Source: an uncultured Dorea sp.
GTDB lineage: Bacteria; Bacillota; Clostridia; Lachnospirales; Lachnospiraceae
Assembly: GCA_910579335.1 (NCBI GenBank)
Contig: CAJTUQ010000120.1
Span: 1-5,551, forward strand
Direction: 5' to 3'
DNA length: 5,551 bases
Under the pieces are notes generated by a model. It was not told the origin of the DNA, made no database searches, and was given only the letters and a program-made list of their open reading frames with translations. Each line of letters opens with the position of its first letter. Position 1 is the stretch's first letter. This document shows positions 1 through 5,163 of this stretch, in pieces. The position numbers and the translations under genes were made by a program.

Positions 1-273
1 TTTGCCTAACCCTTTACCTCTTTCTTCGTGAGAAATGAAGAGCATTTCAAGATGTTGCTCTATAATCCCCATAAACCCAACAGGTATTTGATTTTTGTTT
101 TCTATTATCGTTAAAGAAGGTATTTCCTTTATTGCTCGCGGTACATATTCCTTAATGCTTTCTATTTCGTCCGTTGATAGAAAAAGGTGCGTTGCTCTGA
201 CAGAGCTCTCCCAAACTGCCAGTAGTTGTTCTATCAACGAAGCGGATCTATCTTTTACCTCTATAATTTTCAA
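1..273 (-). CDS. GNAT family N-acetyltransferase, YjaB-like (partial, 3' end outside window)
   Basis: The first 91 residues of a GNAT acetyltransferase are visible; the gene runs off the left edge. Members transfer an acetyl group from acetyl-CoA to an amine; the substrate here is unknown. The N-terminal region resembles E. coli YjaB from memory: a short first strand (MKIIEVKD), then a helix with VWESSVRATHLFLS (about residues 20-33), PVGFMGI (64-70), LEMLFIS (75-81) and the acetyl-CoA pyrophosphate-binding motif RGKGLG (85-90, pattern R-x-x-G-x-G). I chose the TTG start at 273-271 because GGAGG (286-282) lies 8 bases upstream and because MKIIEV aligns with the YjaB N-terminus. An in-frame ATG at 288 would put that same GGAGG inside the gene and has no ribosome site of its own. 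The TTG overlaps the TGA of a 34-codon ORF, so translation may be coupled. Confidence 0.85.
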   Translation of the reverse strand, partial: MKIIEVKDRSASLIEQLLAVWESSVRATHLFLSTDEIESIKEYVPRAIKEIPSLTIIENKNQIPVGFMGIIEQHLEMLFISHEERGKGLGK

Positions 274-374
274 ATCCCTATCCTCCATAAAATATAATAC
301 TTGCGGATATCTGCAAATGCCTTACTTGCCGGATTTGTTCTTCCAGCTTTAAACGCTCCTTTCAAAAAACGCAT
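270..374 (-). CDS. 34-residue basic small ORF overlapping the acetyltransferase start
   Basis: A short open frame starting ATG at 374, beginning MRFLKGAFKAGRTNP and ending in YYILWRIGI. It has eight Lys/Arg and only one acidic residue (Asp23). AAGGA (386-382) sits 7 bases before the ATG, and a promoter-like box lies just upstream (410-421). Its TGA (272-270) overlaps the TTG start of the acetyltransferase, and the GGAGG used by that gene is inside this ORF. An in-frame GTG at 389 would add five residues. I recognise no family. It could be a translated leader peptide, a genuine small protein, or the surviving C-terminal end of a lost gene, since the region to its right is full of relics. Function is unknown and expression is inferred only from spacing. 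Confidence 0.4.
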   Translation of the reverse strand: MRFLKGAFKAGRTNPASKAFADIRKYYILWRIGI

Positions 375-409
375 TGATTTTTCCTTCACTTATATTATTC
401 TCATTTGTC

Positions 410-421
410 AGTATAATAGCA
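410..421 (-). promoter_or_regulatory. Candidate extended -10 promoter box upstream of the small ORF and acetyltransferase
   Basis: On the minus strand the sequence reads TGC-TATTAT-ACT, giving an extended -10 (TGnTATTAT at 421-413) overlapped by TATACT (415-410). No good -35 is found at 16-18 bases upstream. A start about seven bases downstream would leave roughly 30 bases before the ATG at 374. This is a weak prediction from sequence pattern alone. Confidence 0.3.
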
Positions 422-435
422 ATACATCTTGAAAT

Positions 436-513
436 TTAAAGTTTCGCCGTAATATAGGCGAGCTTGAAAGACACCTGTTTATCATCAACCTCAATATTCT
501 GTTTCATGCTCAT
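436..513 (-). CDS. 25-codon ORF with strong ribosome binding site, possible truncated gene
   Basis: The ORF starts ATG at 513 (MSMKQNIEVDDKQVSFK) and stops at TAA 438-436 after 25 codons. The ribosome site is close to ideal: GGAGGG ending at 521, 7 bases from the ATG. The stop codon of the upstream relic (TGA 519-517) lies only three bases before the start, the tight packing typical of operons and prophage modules. A start this good on so short a frame suggests the 5' end of a once longer gene. The same frame continues past the TAA as an open stretch down to about 350. The N-terminus is loosely reminiscent of small phage structural or assembly proteins, but I cannot assign a family. It may or may not still be translated. 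Confidence 0.35.
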   Translation of the reverse strand: MSMKQNIEVDDKQVSFKLAYITAKL

Positions 514-516
514 GAC

Positions 517-684
517 TCATCCCTCCTTCCTGGCCGTTTTGTTGGCAATTGTACTTGTTTTCGCAGCTAATACAGCAGACTACACTTCCATCTCACTGTT
601 TTCAGCATTCAAAAGATAGTAAACGGCAGATAGATTGCTGATGGTCTTGAAGCGAGCTTTTGCACGAGGCCCCGTTGCCAGATT
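517..684 (-). pseudogene. Unidentified gene relic with internal TAG
   Basis: One frame between the TGA at 687-685 and the TGA at 519-517 reads like protein in two blocks: ATGPRAKARFKTISNLSAV with the following YYLLNAENSEMEV, then, after a TAG at 582-580, SAVLAAKTSTIANKTARKEG. Its final codons supply the GGAGG ribosome site of the next ORF at 513, as happens in tightly packed operons. The TAG could be a decayed CAG (Gln). No start codon or intact 5' part is present, because the upstream side is the truncated hsdM remnant. The short GC-richer stretch at about 660-700 marks a likely recombination junction. I do not recognise the family; a phage or conjugative-element protein is possible but unproven. 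Confidence 0.35.
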
Positions 685-701
685 TCAACGTCTCGACCCG
701 A

Positions 702-1070
702 CTATTCTGCCTGTGCATAAAAAATATCTTTCAGACGTTTATTCTCTTTTTCAATAGCACGCATGGCATCATCGATAACCGTACCGATTTCCGGAGTATG
801 TGCTTTTGCTGCGATTTCACTCCAACGTGCACCAGCAGGTACAAAGAAAATACCCTCAGAAGTATATTCGTCGATATCTTCTTCAAATCCGTCGCCTTCT
901 TTAACAAGCTCCTGATACTTATCATCAAATCGATCTGAGATATACTTCAGGAAAATCAATCCCAGAACAACATTCTTATATTCTGATGCATCCATGTTGC
1001 CACGAAGCACACAGGCTGCATCCCATATCTGCTTTTCAAAGCCAATATCGGCTGTACTTTTATCTGCCAT
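702..1070 (-). pseudogene. hsdM: Truncated type I restriction-modification methyltransferase subunit (HsdM N-terminal domain only)
   Basis: The 122 residues match the N-terminal helical domain of type I methyltransferase subunit HsdM. The signature block is FEKQIWDAACVLRGNMDASE (residues 11-30) followed by a hydrophobic, Arg/Phe-ending helix (VVLGLIFLKYISDRF), and later SEIAAKA and AIEKENKRLKDI. HsdM with HsdS and HsdR forms the complex that methylates or cleaves DNA; HsdM binds SAM and methylates adenine. Intact HsdM is about 480-520 residues. Here the family pattern is lost after KRLKDI, and the frame stops eight codons later (TAG 704-702). The SAM motif and the NPPF/NPPY catalytic motif are absent, so no methylation is possible. 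AGAGGAGG (1087-1080) lies 9 bases before the ATG, and the start overlaps the end of the HTH gene by 11 bases. No hsdS or hsdR is seen in the window. Confidence 0.85.
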
Positions 1071-1296
1071 TTAAGTTTTCCTCCTCTGACGATTCATCCG
1101 GGACTACTTCCACAATATCGGTAATATCACACTTCAGATACTCGCATATCTTTACGAGTACGCCTGTAGTGATATTTGCGTCTTTACCAAGCTTTGCTAC
1201 GGATGCAGAACTAATTCCGACGTTCTTAACAAACTCGGTTTTCTTCATATCCATCTCTACAAGTTTTACCTATAATTTTTTGTATGATAATTTCAT
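1060..1296 (-). pseudogene. Small Xre/Cro-type HTH regulator (YozG-like) with nonsense codon near its start
   Basis: This is a short HTH_26-type transcription regulator, usually about 70-75 residues and often placed just before hsdM. The original start is probably ATG 1296-1294, with AAGGAG (1307-1302) 5 bases upstream. It reads MKLSYKKL, then TAG (1272-1270), then VKLVEMDMKKTEFVKNVGIS. In relatives I recall, a Trp stands at the stop position (KLW), so TGG to TAG is the simplest explanation. Downstream, the recognition region SSASVAKLGKDANIT, VLVKICEYLKCDITDIVEV and an acidic tail are intact. The ATG at 1254 could restart a 64-residue protein lacking helix 1, but it has no good ribosome site. 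The stop overlaps the hsdM ATG by 11 bases, so the pair was translationally coupled and the regulator probably controlled the restriction operon. Confidence 0.75.
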
Positions 1297-1331
1297 TTTG
1301 TCTCCTTTGGGGGGTCTTTCCTTCAACTTGG

Positions 1332-1627
1332 CTAAAAGCCATACTCGTGACCATTTTTCTCATCTTTATAATAAGTGATCACTTTTACTCCAACTGCTTC
1401 AAAATCCATATCTGGCATAACATTCAGATTGTCTACAATATTACCTAGCCGTTTCCGATATGACTGATGAAATATCCATACAGTCCTTTCTTCAAAGCAC
1501 TAACTTCATTTTCATCAGATTCCAAAAGCGGAGTATCAAAAATACTTCTCCAGCCTCTTAATCCGATTTCCCTCTTCATCTTCCTCAAACACAAAATGCT
1601 TATAAAACTGCCTAAAACAAGGAATTT
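1332..1627 (-). pseudogene. Frameshifted relic of an unidentified gene
   Basis: Three frames in succession give protein-like sequence with no gap between them. First, 1627-1536 contains FRQFYKHFVFEEDEEGNRIK and ends at TGA 1538. Second, 1555-1445 contains GWRSIFDTPLLESDENEV and KKGLYGYFISHI and ends at TAG 1447. Third, about 1475-1332 contains RLGNIVDNLNVMPDMDFEAV and VITYYKDEKNGHEYGF and ends at TAG 1334. Two frameshifts would join them into roughly 95 residues of an acidic, aromatic-rich C-terminus. The relic abuts the end of the rRNA methyltransferase, so its 5' part has been lost. I cannot name the family. Together with the broken HTH and hsdM genes it makes the stretch from about 290 to 1627 a block of decayed accessory DNA. 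Confidence 0.45.
1373..1384. repeat. 12-bp perfect palindrome AAGTGATCACTT
   Basis: A perfect inverted repeat centred 82 bases before the original HTH start. It could be an operator for the neighbouring HTH regulator, but it also encodes part of the upstream relic (VKVITYY), and a 12-bp palindrome can arise by chance. Confidence 0.25.
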
Positions 1628-2995
1628 CTAGATATGTTTCCTTTTCATTCCCACCACACATTCTATGTGGTATGTTCCAGGAAATAAATCAACGCATGCT
1701 ATCTTTTCTACCTGATATCCACGCCCTTGAAGCATCTCCAAATCTCTCACAAGGCTCGTCGGCTTACAAGCAATATATACCATTTTATCCACGCCAAACC
1801 CTATGATTTTTTCAAGCGCTTTCGGATTCACACCGTCTCTTGGGGGATCCAATACTATCAAATCCGGAGTCTCCTCCAAACTGTCAATTACCTTGAGGAC
1901 ATCCCCAGCCCAAAATGAGCAATTTTCAAGGCTATTAAGCCTCGCATTTTCCTTCGCAGCCTCCACAGCCTCCTCTACAATCTCTACCCCGACTACTTTT
2001 TCAGCTACCGGTGCAAGTATCTGCGCAATCGTCCCGGTTCCGCTGTATAAGTCAAAGATTACTTTATCTTTTGTATCTCCGATATACTCTCTCACAGTCT
2101 CATAAAGCACTTCCGCTCCAAGAGAATTTGTCTGGAAAAAGGAAAACGGCGTAATTTTGAATTTCATCCCCAACAATTCTTCATAAAAATAATCCTGTCC
2201 ATAAAGGATTTCCGTTCCTTCATCCCTGACTACATCCGCCACCCCATCATTCCTTGTATGGAGAATCCCCGCAATCTTCCCTGTAAGCGGCAGCGAAAGA
2301 AGCCGCTGTGTAAGACTTTCAAGATTGCACTCCCTCTGACTTGTCGTCACAAGAGCGATAAGAAGCTGTCCCGTTTTTACTGCCTTCCTCACCAATAAAT
2401 GCCTGAAAAATCCCGTATGCTTCATCCGGTGAAAATATGGGAGCCCGGATTCTTTTGCAAAATCCAAAGTACAAGCAAGTATCTTCCGGTAATCCTCATC
2501 TACAATCCGGCAGTCCGGCACATTTACAATATCGTGAAAGCTTCCTCTTTTGTGCATTCCAAGAGCAAGAGGCCCGTCCTTATACTCATCTCCAAAGGAA
2601 AATTCCATTTTATTACGATAAGCTTCCTGCACCGGGCTTGGCTTCACGCCCTCCCATATATAAGCACCGTCTACAGCCTTATCCATCATCTGTTTTATTT
2701 GCTTTTCCTTTAAATTAATCTGCTCCTCATAAGGGAGATTTTGGTAAGTGCATCCTCCGCACTGTCCAAAATGAGGACAAGAAGGCTCCATCTCTTTCAA
2801 AGCTTTTTCAAGAATCTCAATAATATTTCCCTCTGCCCTTCCCTGTCGAATCTTATGAACAGAAAACCTAACCCTCTGTCCCGGCAGTCCATTTTTTACG
2901 GTAACGGTCTTTTCCTCCTCCGGCAAGAAAATTTTGCCACTATTGGGAAAATCAACTCTCTCGATAACTCCTTCAAAAACCTGCCCCTTTTTCAT
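1628..2995 (-). CDS. rlmD: 23S rRNA (uracil-C5)-methyltransferase, RumA/RlmD family
   Basis: A 455-residue SAM-dependent RNA methyltransferase that makes 5-methyluridine in 23S rRNA. E. coli RlmD modifies U1939; Gram-positive relatives (RlmCD) may modify U747 as well, so the exact target is inferred. Domains in order: N-terminal TRAM RNA-binding domain (about 1-62); a [4Fe-4S] cluster site with Cys73, Cys79, Cys82 and Cys162; a central RNA-binding region; a Rossmann methyltransferase domain with FFQTN (286-290) and SAM motif DLYSGTGTIAQ (315-325); LDPPRDG (382-388); the nucleophile Cys410 in YIACKPTSLVRDL; and Glu445 in HIECVV as the likely base. The usual SCNP around the nucleophile is ACKP here, a variant I believe occurs in clostridial paralogues. 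AGGAG (3005-3001) sets the ATG. It follows the NYN gene by 39 bases and is probably cotranscribed. Length and all key residues are intact. Confidence 0.93.
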   Translation of the reverse strand: MKKGQVFEGVIERVDFPNSGKIFLPEEEKTVTVKNGLPGQRVRFSVHKIRQGRAEGNIIEILEKALKEMEPSCPHFGQCGGCTYQNLPYEEQINLKEKQIKQMMDKAVDGAYIWEGVKPSPVQEAYRNKMEFSFGDEYKDGPLALGMHKRGSFHDIVNVPDCRIVDEDYRKILACTLDFAKESGLPYFHRMKHTGFFRHLLVRKAVKTGQLLIALVTTSQRECNLESLTQRLLSLPLTGKIAGILHTRNDGVADVVRDEGTEILYGQDYFYEELLGMKFKITPFSFFQTNSLGAEVLYETVREYIGDTKDKVIFDLYSGTGTIAQILAPVAEKVVGVEIVEEAVEAAKENARLNSLENCSFWAGDVLKVIDSLEETPDLIVLDPPRDGVNPKALEKIIGFGVDKMVYIACKPTSLVRDLEMLQGRGYQVEKIACVDLFPGTYHIECVVGMKRKHI

Positions 2996-3034
2996 ACCTG
3001 CTCCTCTCTCTTTATATTTCTTCAGGCATATTAT

Positions 3035-3961
3035 TTATTCCACATATTTCGCCTTTAGAATCGTTCCATCTTTTTCAATCTGCATGTGTACAATACTTTT
3101 CACATACTGGTTAAACTGCGAATAGCCATAGCTTCCTATTTTGAAATCCTTATATTTTTCATAAACTTTATTTCCTAAAACGCTCAATTCAATGCCGTTT
3201 TTACCTGATTCCTTTACAAGTGAAATAACATATTTGTCTATATCTTTTTTGCGTCCTCTGTCCTCTTTCAACGTAACCGACACAAAGTTCCCCCTTTTTA
3301 CAAGCTCAATTCTTCTAAATTCCTCAAGAAACTTTGACAGCATATTATAGCCGTAGCTGCGCACGTCAAAATCCGGATGGAGGCTGACTAAACGGCTTCC
3401 CACCTCTCCAAGACCTGTCTGCCGGTTATCATCCTGATTTTCCAAAATCATCTGCACAACCTCATCTTCAATGCGCTCTTTGCTGATAGCGCTTTGCGAC
3501 TCGCCGGAAGACGCTCCCAACGCCTGCTCATTCAACAGATTTTCTAATATCGTAAATTTGTCGCACGCCTTGCGAAACGGCTCCGGCGTCTTATTTTCAC
3601 CCATACCAATAACCGTCTTTCCACTCTCTCTCAGCCTGCTGACCAATCTTGTAAAATCGCTGTCACTGGACACAATGCAGAACCCGTCCACATCGTGCGC
3701 ATATAAAATATCCATCGCATCAATAATCATCGCAGAGTCCGTGGCATTCTTCCCCTGCGTGTAACTGAATTGCTGTATCGGCATAATGGAATTTTTCAAC
3801 AACTCGTCCTTCCAGCTGGAGTGCTGAGTGTTCGTCCAATCCCCGTAAATTCTTTTATAGGTGATGTTGCCGTATTTCGACAATTCCGTCAATATAGGCT
3901 TAATATACCTTGCAGACACATTGTCCGCATCAATCAATAATGCATAGCATTGTCCATCCAT
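3035..3961 (-). CDS. NYN domain protein (LabA-like PIN-fold putative RNase) with two OST-HTH/LOTUS domains
   Basis: A 308-residue cytoplasmic protein. Residues 5-145 form a NYN domain, a PIN-like metal-dependent nuclease fold: LLIDADN (8-14; Asp11, Asp13), NATDSAMIIDAMDIL (72-86; Asp75, Asp81) and VSSDSDFTRLVSRLRESGK (97-115; Asp100, Asp102), then TVIGMGE. The acidic residues expected to bind Mg are all present. Two OST-HTH (LOTUS) RNA-binding modules follow. One is at about 162-230, with LGEVGSRLVSLHPDFDVRSY and YNMLSKFLEE; the other at about 238-307, with LSVLGNKVYEKYKDFKIGSY and YSQFNQYVK. The GSYGY/RSYGY turn recurs in both, suggesting internal duplication. AAGGAG (3975-3970) lies 8 bases before the ATG. 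Family knowledge suggests RNA binding and cleavage; the target is unknown. The rRNA methyltransferase follows closely, giving the unit an RNA-metabolism flavour. Confidence 0.9.
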   Translation of the reverse strand: MDGQCYALLIDADNVSARYIKPILTELSKYGNITYKRIYGDWTNTQHSSWKDELLKNSIMPIQQFSYTQGKNATDSAMIIDAMDILYAHDVDGFCIVSSDSDFTRLVSRLRESGKTVIGMGENKTPEPFRKACDKFTILENLLNEQALGASSGESQSAISKERIEDEVVQMILENQDDNRQTGLGEVGSRLVSLHPDFDVRSYGYNMLSKFLEEFRRIELVKRGNFVSVTLKEDRGRKKDIDKYVISLVKESGKNGIELSVLGNKVYEKYKDFKIGSYGYSQFNQYVKSIVHMQIEKDGTILKAKYVE

Positions 3962-3986
3962 ACTCCAAACTCCTTCTCACCATGAT

Positions 3987-4011
3987 AAAAGCAGGCCGCA
4001 AGCCTGCTTTT
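3987..4011 (-). terminator. Hairpin between the membrane-protein gene and the NYN gene (terminator or attenuator)
   Basis: A perfect 10-bp stem, AAAAGCAGGC paired with GCCTGCTTTT, closes a 5-base loop. On the minus strand the right arm ends TTTTATC, so the U-tract is short and termination is probably partial. It lies 22 bases past the stop of the 84-residue gene and 11 bases before the NYN ribosome site. It may therefore end the first message or tune read-through into the NYN-rlmD pair. The flanking A-run also permits a plus-strand terminator, but no plus-strand gene needs one. Confidence 0.6.
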
Positions 4012-4033
4012 CATGCAATCCCAACTATTATTT

Positions 4034-4288
4034 TTAAACTTGGTCTTCGTCATTAAAAAAGTCATCATCAAAATCGTCTTCGAAATCATCTTCGAAGTCT
4101 TCCAGATAATCCGGTGTAAAGAAACAGTATACTGCATAGGCAATTGCTGCTACAGCCGCTACAGCACCTATAATCGCCAATACCCACAAAACGGTTTTTG
4201 CCTGCTTTTCTTCTTCCTTTTTATTCAATAATTCATTTAATTTGGTCGTTGCAATGATTTCCTCTACTCTGTTCATGCCCTTCCACAT
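4034..4288 (-). CDS. Small single-pass membrane protein with acidic Phe/Asp/Glu C-terminal tail
   Basis: An 84-residue protein of a type I associate with Lachnospiraceae, without a known function. Residues 1-31 are a charged, mostly helical N-terminus (NRVEEIIATTKLNELLNKK). About 33-57 is one transmembrane helix (VLWVLAIIGAVAAVAAIAYAV). Residues 60-84 are a strongly acidic tail with a repeating Phe-Glu/Asp-Asp pattern (YLEDFEDDFEDDFDDDFF), built from near-repeat codons. Lys-rich N-terminus and acidic C-terminus suggest N-in/C-out topology (inference). The ATG at 4288 is chosen because AGGAG sits 5 bases upstream; the ATG at 4276 has GGAAGG only about 2-3 bases away but would give the more conserved-looking MNRVEEI start. 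It has its own extended -10 promoter and is followed by a hairpin. A role in metal binding, envelope surface charge or protein anchoring would be speculation. Confidence 0.8.
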   Translation of the reverse strand: MWKGMNRVEEIIATTKLNELLNKKEEEKQAKTVLWVLAIIGAVAAVAAIAYAVYCFFTPDYLEDFEDDFEDDFDDDFFNDEDQV

Positions 4289-4328
4289 CCTTTCTCCTGC
4301 CGCTTACAGCATATTCATCATTAAATCT

Positions 4329-4357
4329 ATTATAGCACCCACATGAAAATATTACTA
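4329..4357 (-). promoter_or_regulatory. Promoter for the small membrane protein gene (extended -10)
   Basis: The minus strand carries a perfect TATAAT (4334-4329) preceded by TGC, an extended -10 element (TGnTATAAT). A weak -35, TAGTAA (4357-4352), is at 17 bases spacing. Transcription would start near 4322, about 34 bases before the ATG at 4288. The pattern fits a sigma-A-type housekeeping promoter; the strong -10 explains why a poor -35 may suffice. With read-through of the hairpin at 3987-4011 it could also serve the NYN-rlmD genes. Confidence 0.65.
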
Positions 4358-4428
4358 TCATTTTATGCGAAAACCAATAAATTTTATACCCTTTTTACAT
4401 TATTTTACAGTTTATTTGTGCAAGTGTA

Positions 4429-4914
4429 TCAATGGAGGCGCTCCTGCTCGTTAGCTGTCAGCCACGCAAGGAATGCTTCACAGCCTTCCGATATATCATC
4501 ATATGTGCGTTCAAAATTGCCTGTATACCACGGGTCTGCAATATCCCTCGGATTTTCGGAATAATCCAGCAGCATATGCACCTTGCTTTCCGGGTCGGAG
4601 CCAATAATCCGATTAATATTACGGATATTGCGATATTCCATCCCAAGAATATAATCGTATTCCTGATAATCTTTTTTCTTTAACTGAACCGCACGCTTTC
4701 CGGCACATGAAATCCCGTGGCGCAAAAGCTCTTCCCTTGCCGGCGGATACACCGGATTGCCGACCCCGTTCCATACCTCTTCAGAACTGGTAGCGGCGGA
4801 CGCAATCTTAAACCGGTCAGAGAGACCGGCCTCCTCAACCATATTTTTAAAAATAAATTCTGCCATTGGTGAACGGCAGATATTGCCGTGGCAGACGAAA
4901 AGTATCTTAATCAT
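4429..4914 (-). CDS. Low-molecular-weight protein tyrosine phosphatase
   Basis: A 161-residue cytoplasmic phosphatase that hydrolyses phosphotyrosine (some bacterial members act on phosphoarginine). The P-loop CHGNICRS occupies residues 8-15 right after strand MIKILFV, with nucleophile Cys8, second Cys13 and phosphate-binding Arg14. The general acid lies in DPWYTG (Asp127), followed by FERTYDDI. Length is typical of the family. The ATG at 4914 is chosen because AGGAGG (4930-4925) is 10 bases upstream and the P-loop must start near residue 7. An in-frame ATG at 5106 would add 64 Cys/Phe-rich residues with no family match. DPWY in place of the Thr found in phosphoarginine phosphatases points to the tyrosine class, but the true substrate is unknown. 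It stands apart from both neighbours, with a 250-base spacer before it and 140 bases after it. Confidence 0.93.
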   Translation of the reverse strand: MIKILFVCHGNICRSPMAEFIFKNMVEEAGLSDRFKIASAATSSEEVWNGVGNPVYPPAREELLRHGISCAGKRAVQLKKKDYQEYDYILGMEYRNIRNINRIIGSDPESKVHMLLDYSENPRDIADPWYTGNFERTYDDISEGCEAFLAWLTANEQERLH

Positions 4915-5052
4915 AATAAAAATTCCTCCTAAAATGCGTTGATTTGCCGTATTTTGGCACGTTTTGCAAGGTTTATTTTTCCGAAGAAAATTGTCAAAAA
5001 AATCACAGAATGAGCAAAACGGGGCAAAATGTGGCAAGTTGAAGCCATGAAA

Positions 5053-5090
5053 CGTAGTAAAATCGTAGTAAGAATTGGGGTTTTTACTAC
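5053..5090. repeat. Three GTAGTAA half-sites in the spacer before the phosphatase gene
   Basis: CGTAGTAA occurs twice in direct orientation (5053-5060 and 5064-5071, 11 bases apart, about one helical turn). TTACTAC (5084-5090) is the inverted copy. The outer pair extends to 9 bases (GTAGTAAAA, 5054-5062, with TTTTACTAC, 5082-5090). The phased direct copies plus an inverted copy look like a regulator binding cluster or a fold in the leader RNA. No matching regulator gene is adjacent. Confidence 0.4.
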
Positions 5091-5101
5091 TGTGGGATTT
5101 T

Positions 5102-5129
5102 AACATAAGTCAATCCATTACGCTATCAA
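5102..5129 (-). promoter_or_regulatory. Weak candidate promoter upstream of the phosphatase
   Basis: TTGATA (5129-5124) and TATGTT (5107-5102) are 16 bases apart on the minus strand, with 5/6 and 4/6 consensus matches. It would give a leader of about 180 bases that includes the GTAGTAA repeats. A perfect TTGACA at 4997-4992 is an alternative -35 nearer the gene but has only a poor -10. Neither is convincing alone. Confidence 0.25.
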
Positions 5130-5163
5130 ACTCAAATCGTAAATACATCTATTACGTCATCTA

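Larger units (their letters stand above)
4915..5163. other. 250-base intergenic spacer between the unknown gene and the phosphatase
   Basis: Besides the GTAGTAA repeats, candidate promoter boxes and the AGGAGG at 4930-4925, I see no coding sequence or rho-independent terminator. The gene ending at 5164 has tandem TAG TAG stops but no GC-rich hairpin after it. Open minus-strand frames here give Cys/Phe/His-rich sequence with no family character and are treated as non-coding. Confidence 0.5.

Noticed and set aside
286..288. ATG at 288 as the acetyltransferase start
   Set aside because: It has no ribosome site of its own, while the GGAGG overlapping it is correctly spaced for the TTG at 273, and the family alignment favours the TTG.
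95..352. Plus-strand open frame of 85 codons
   Set aside because: It is antisense to the acetyltransferase, with no ribosome site or recognisable protein character.
1270..1272. TAG read as an amino acid (alternative code or selenocysteine-like recoding)
   Set aside because: TAG serves as a normal stop elsewhere in the window (5164-5166, 1628-1630), and no recoding signal is visible; a nonsense change is simpler.
986..1378. Plus-strand open frame of 130 codons across the HTH and hsdM remnants
   Set aside because: Antisense to recognisable HTH and HsdM_N domains, low-complexity Ser/Phe/His composition, no ribosome site.
1584..1660. Out-of-phase ORF overlapping the end of the rRNA methyltransferase (MCGGNEKETYLEIP start)
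   Set aside because: It runs from the conserved methyltransferase end into the relic and is best explained as chance joining of frames; no ribosome site.
4915..5106. A 64-residue N-terminal extension of the phosphatase from an ATG at 5106
   Set aside because: The phosphatase P-loop normally starts within about ten residues of the N-terminus, AGGAGG precedes the ATG at 4914, and the extension is Cys/Phe/His-rich with no ribosome site.
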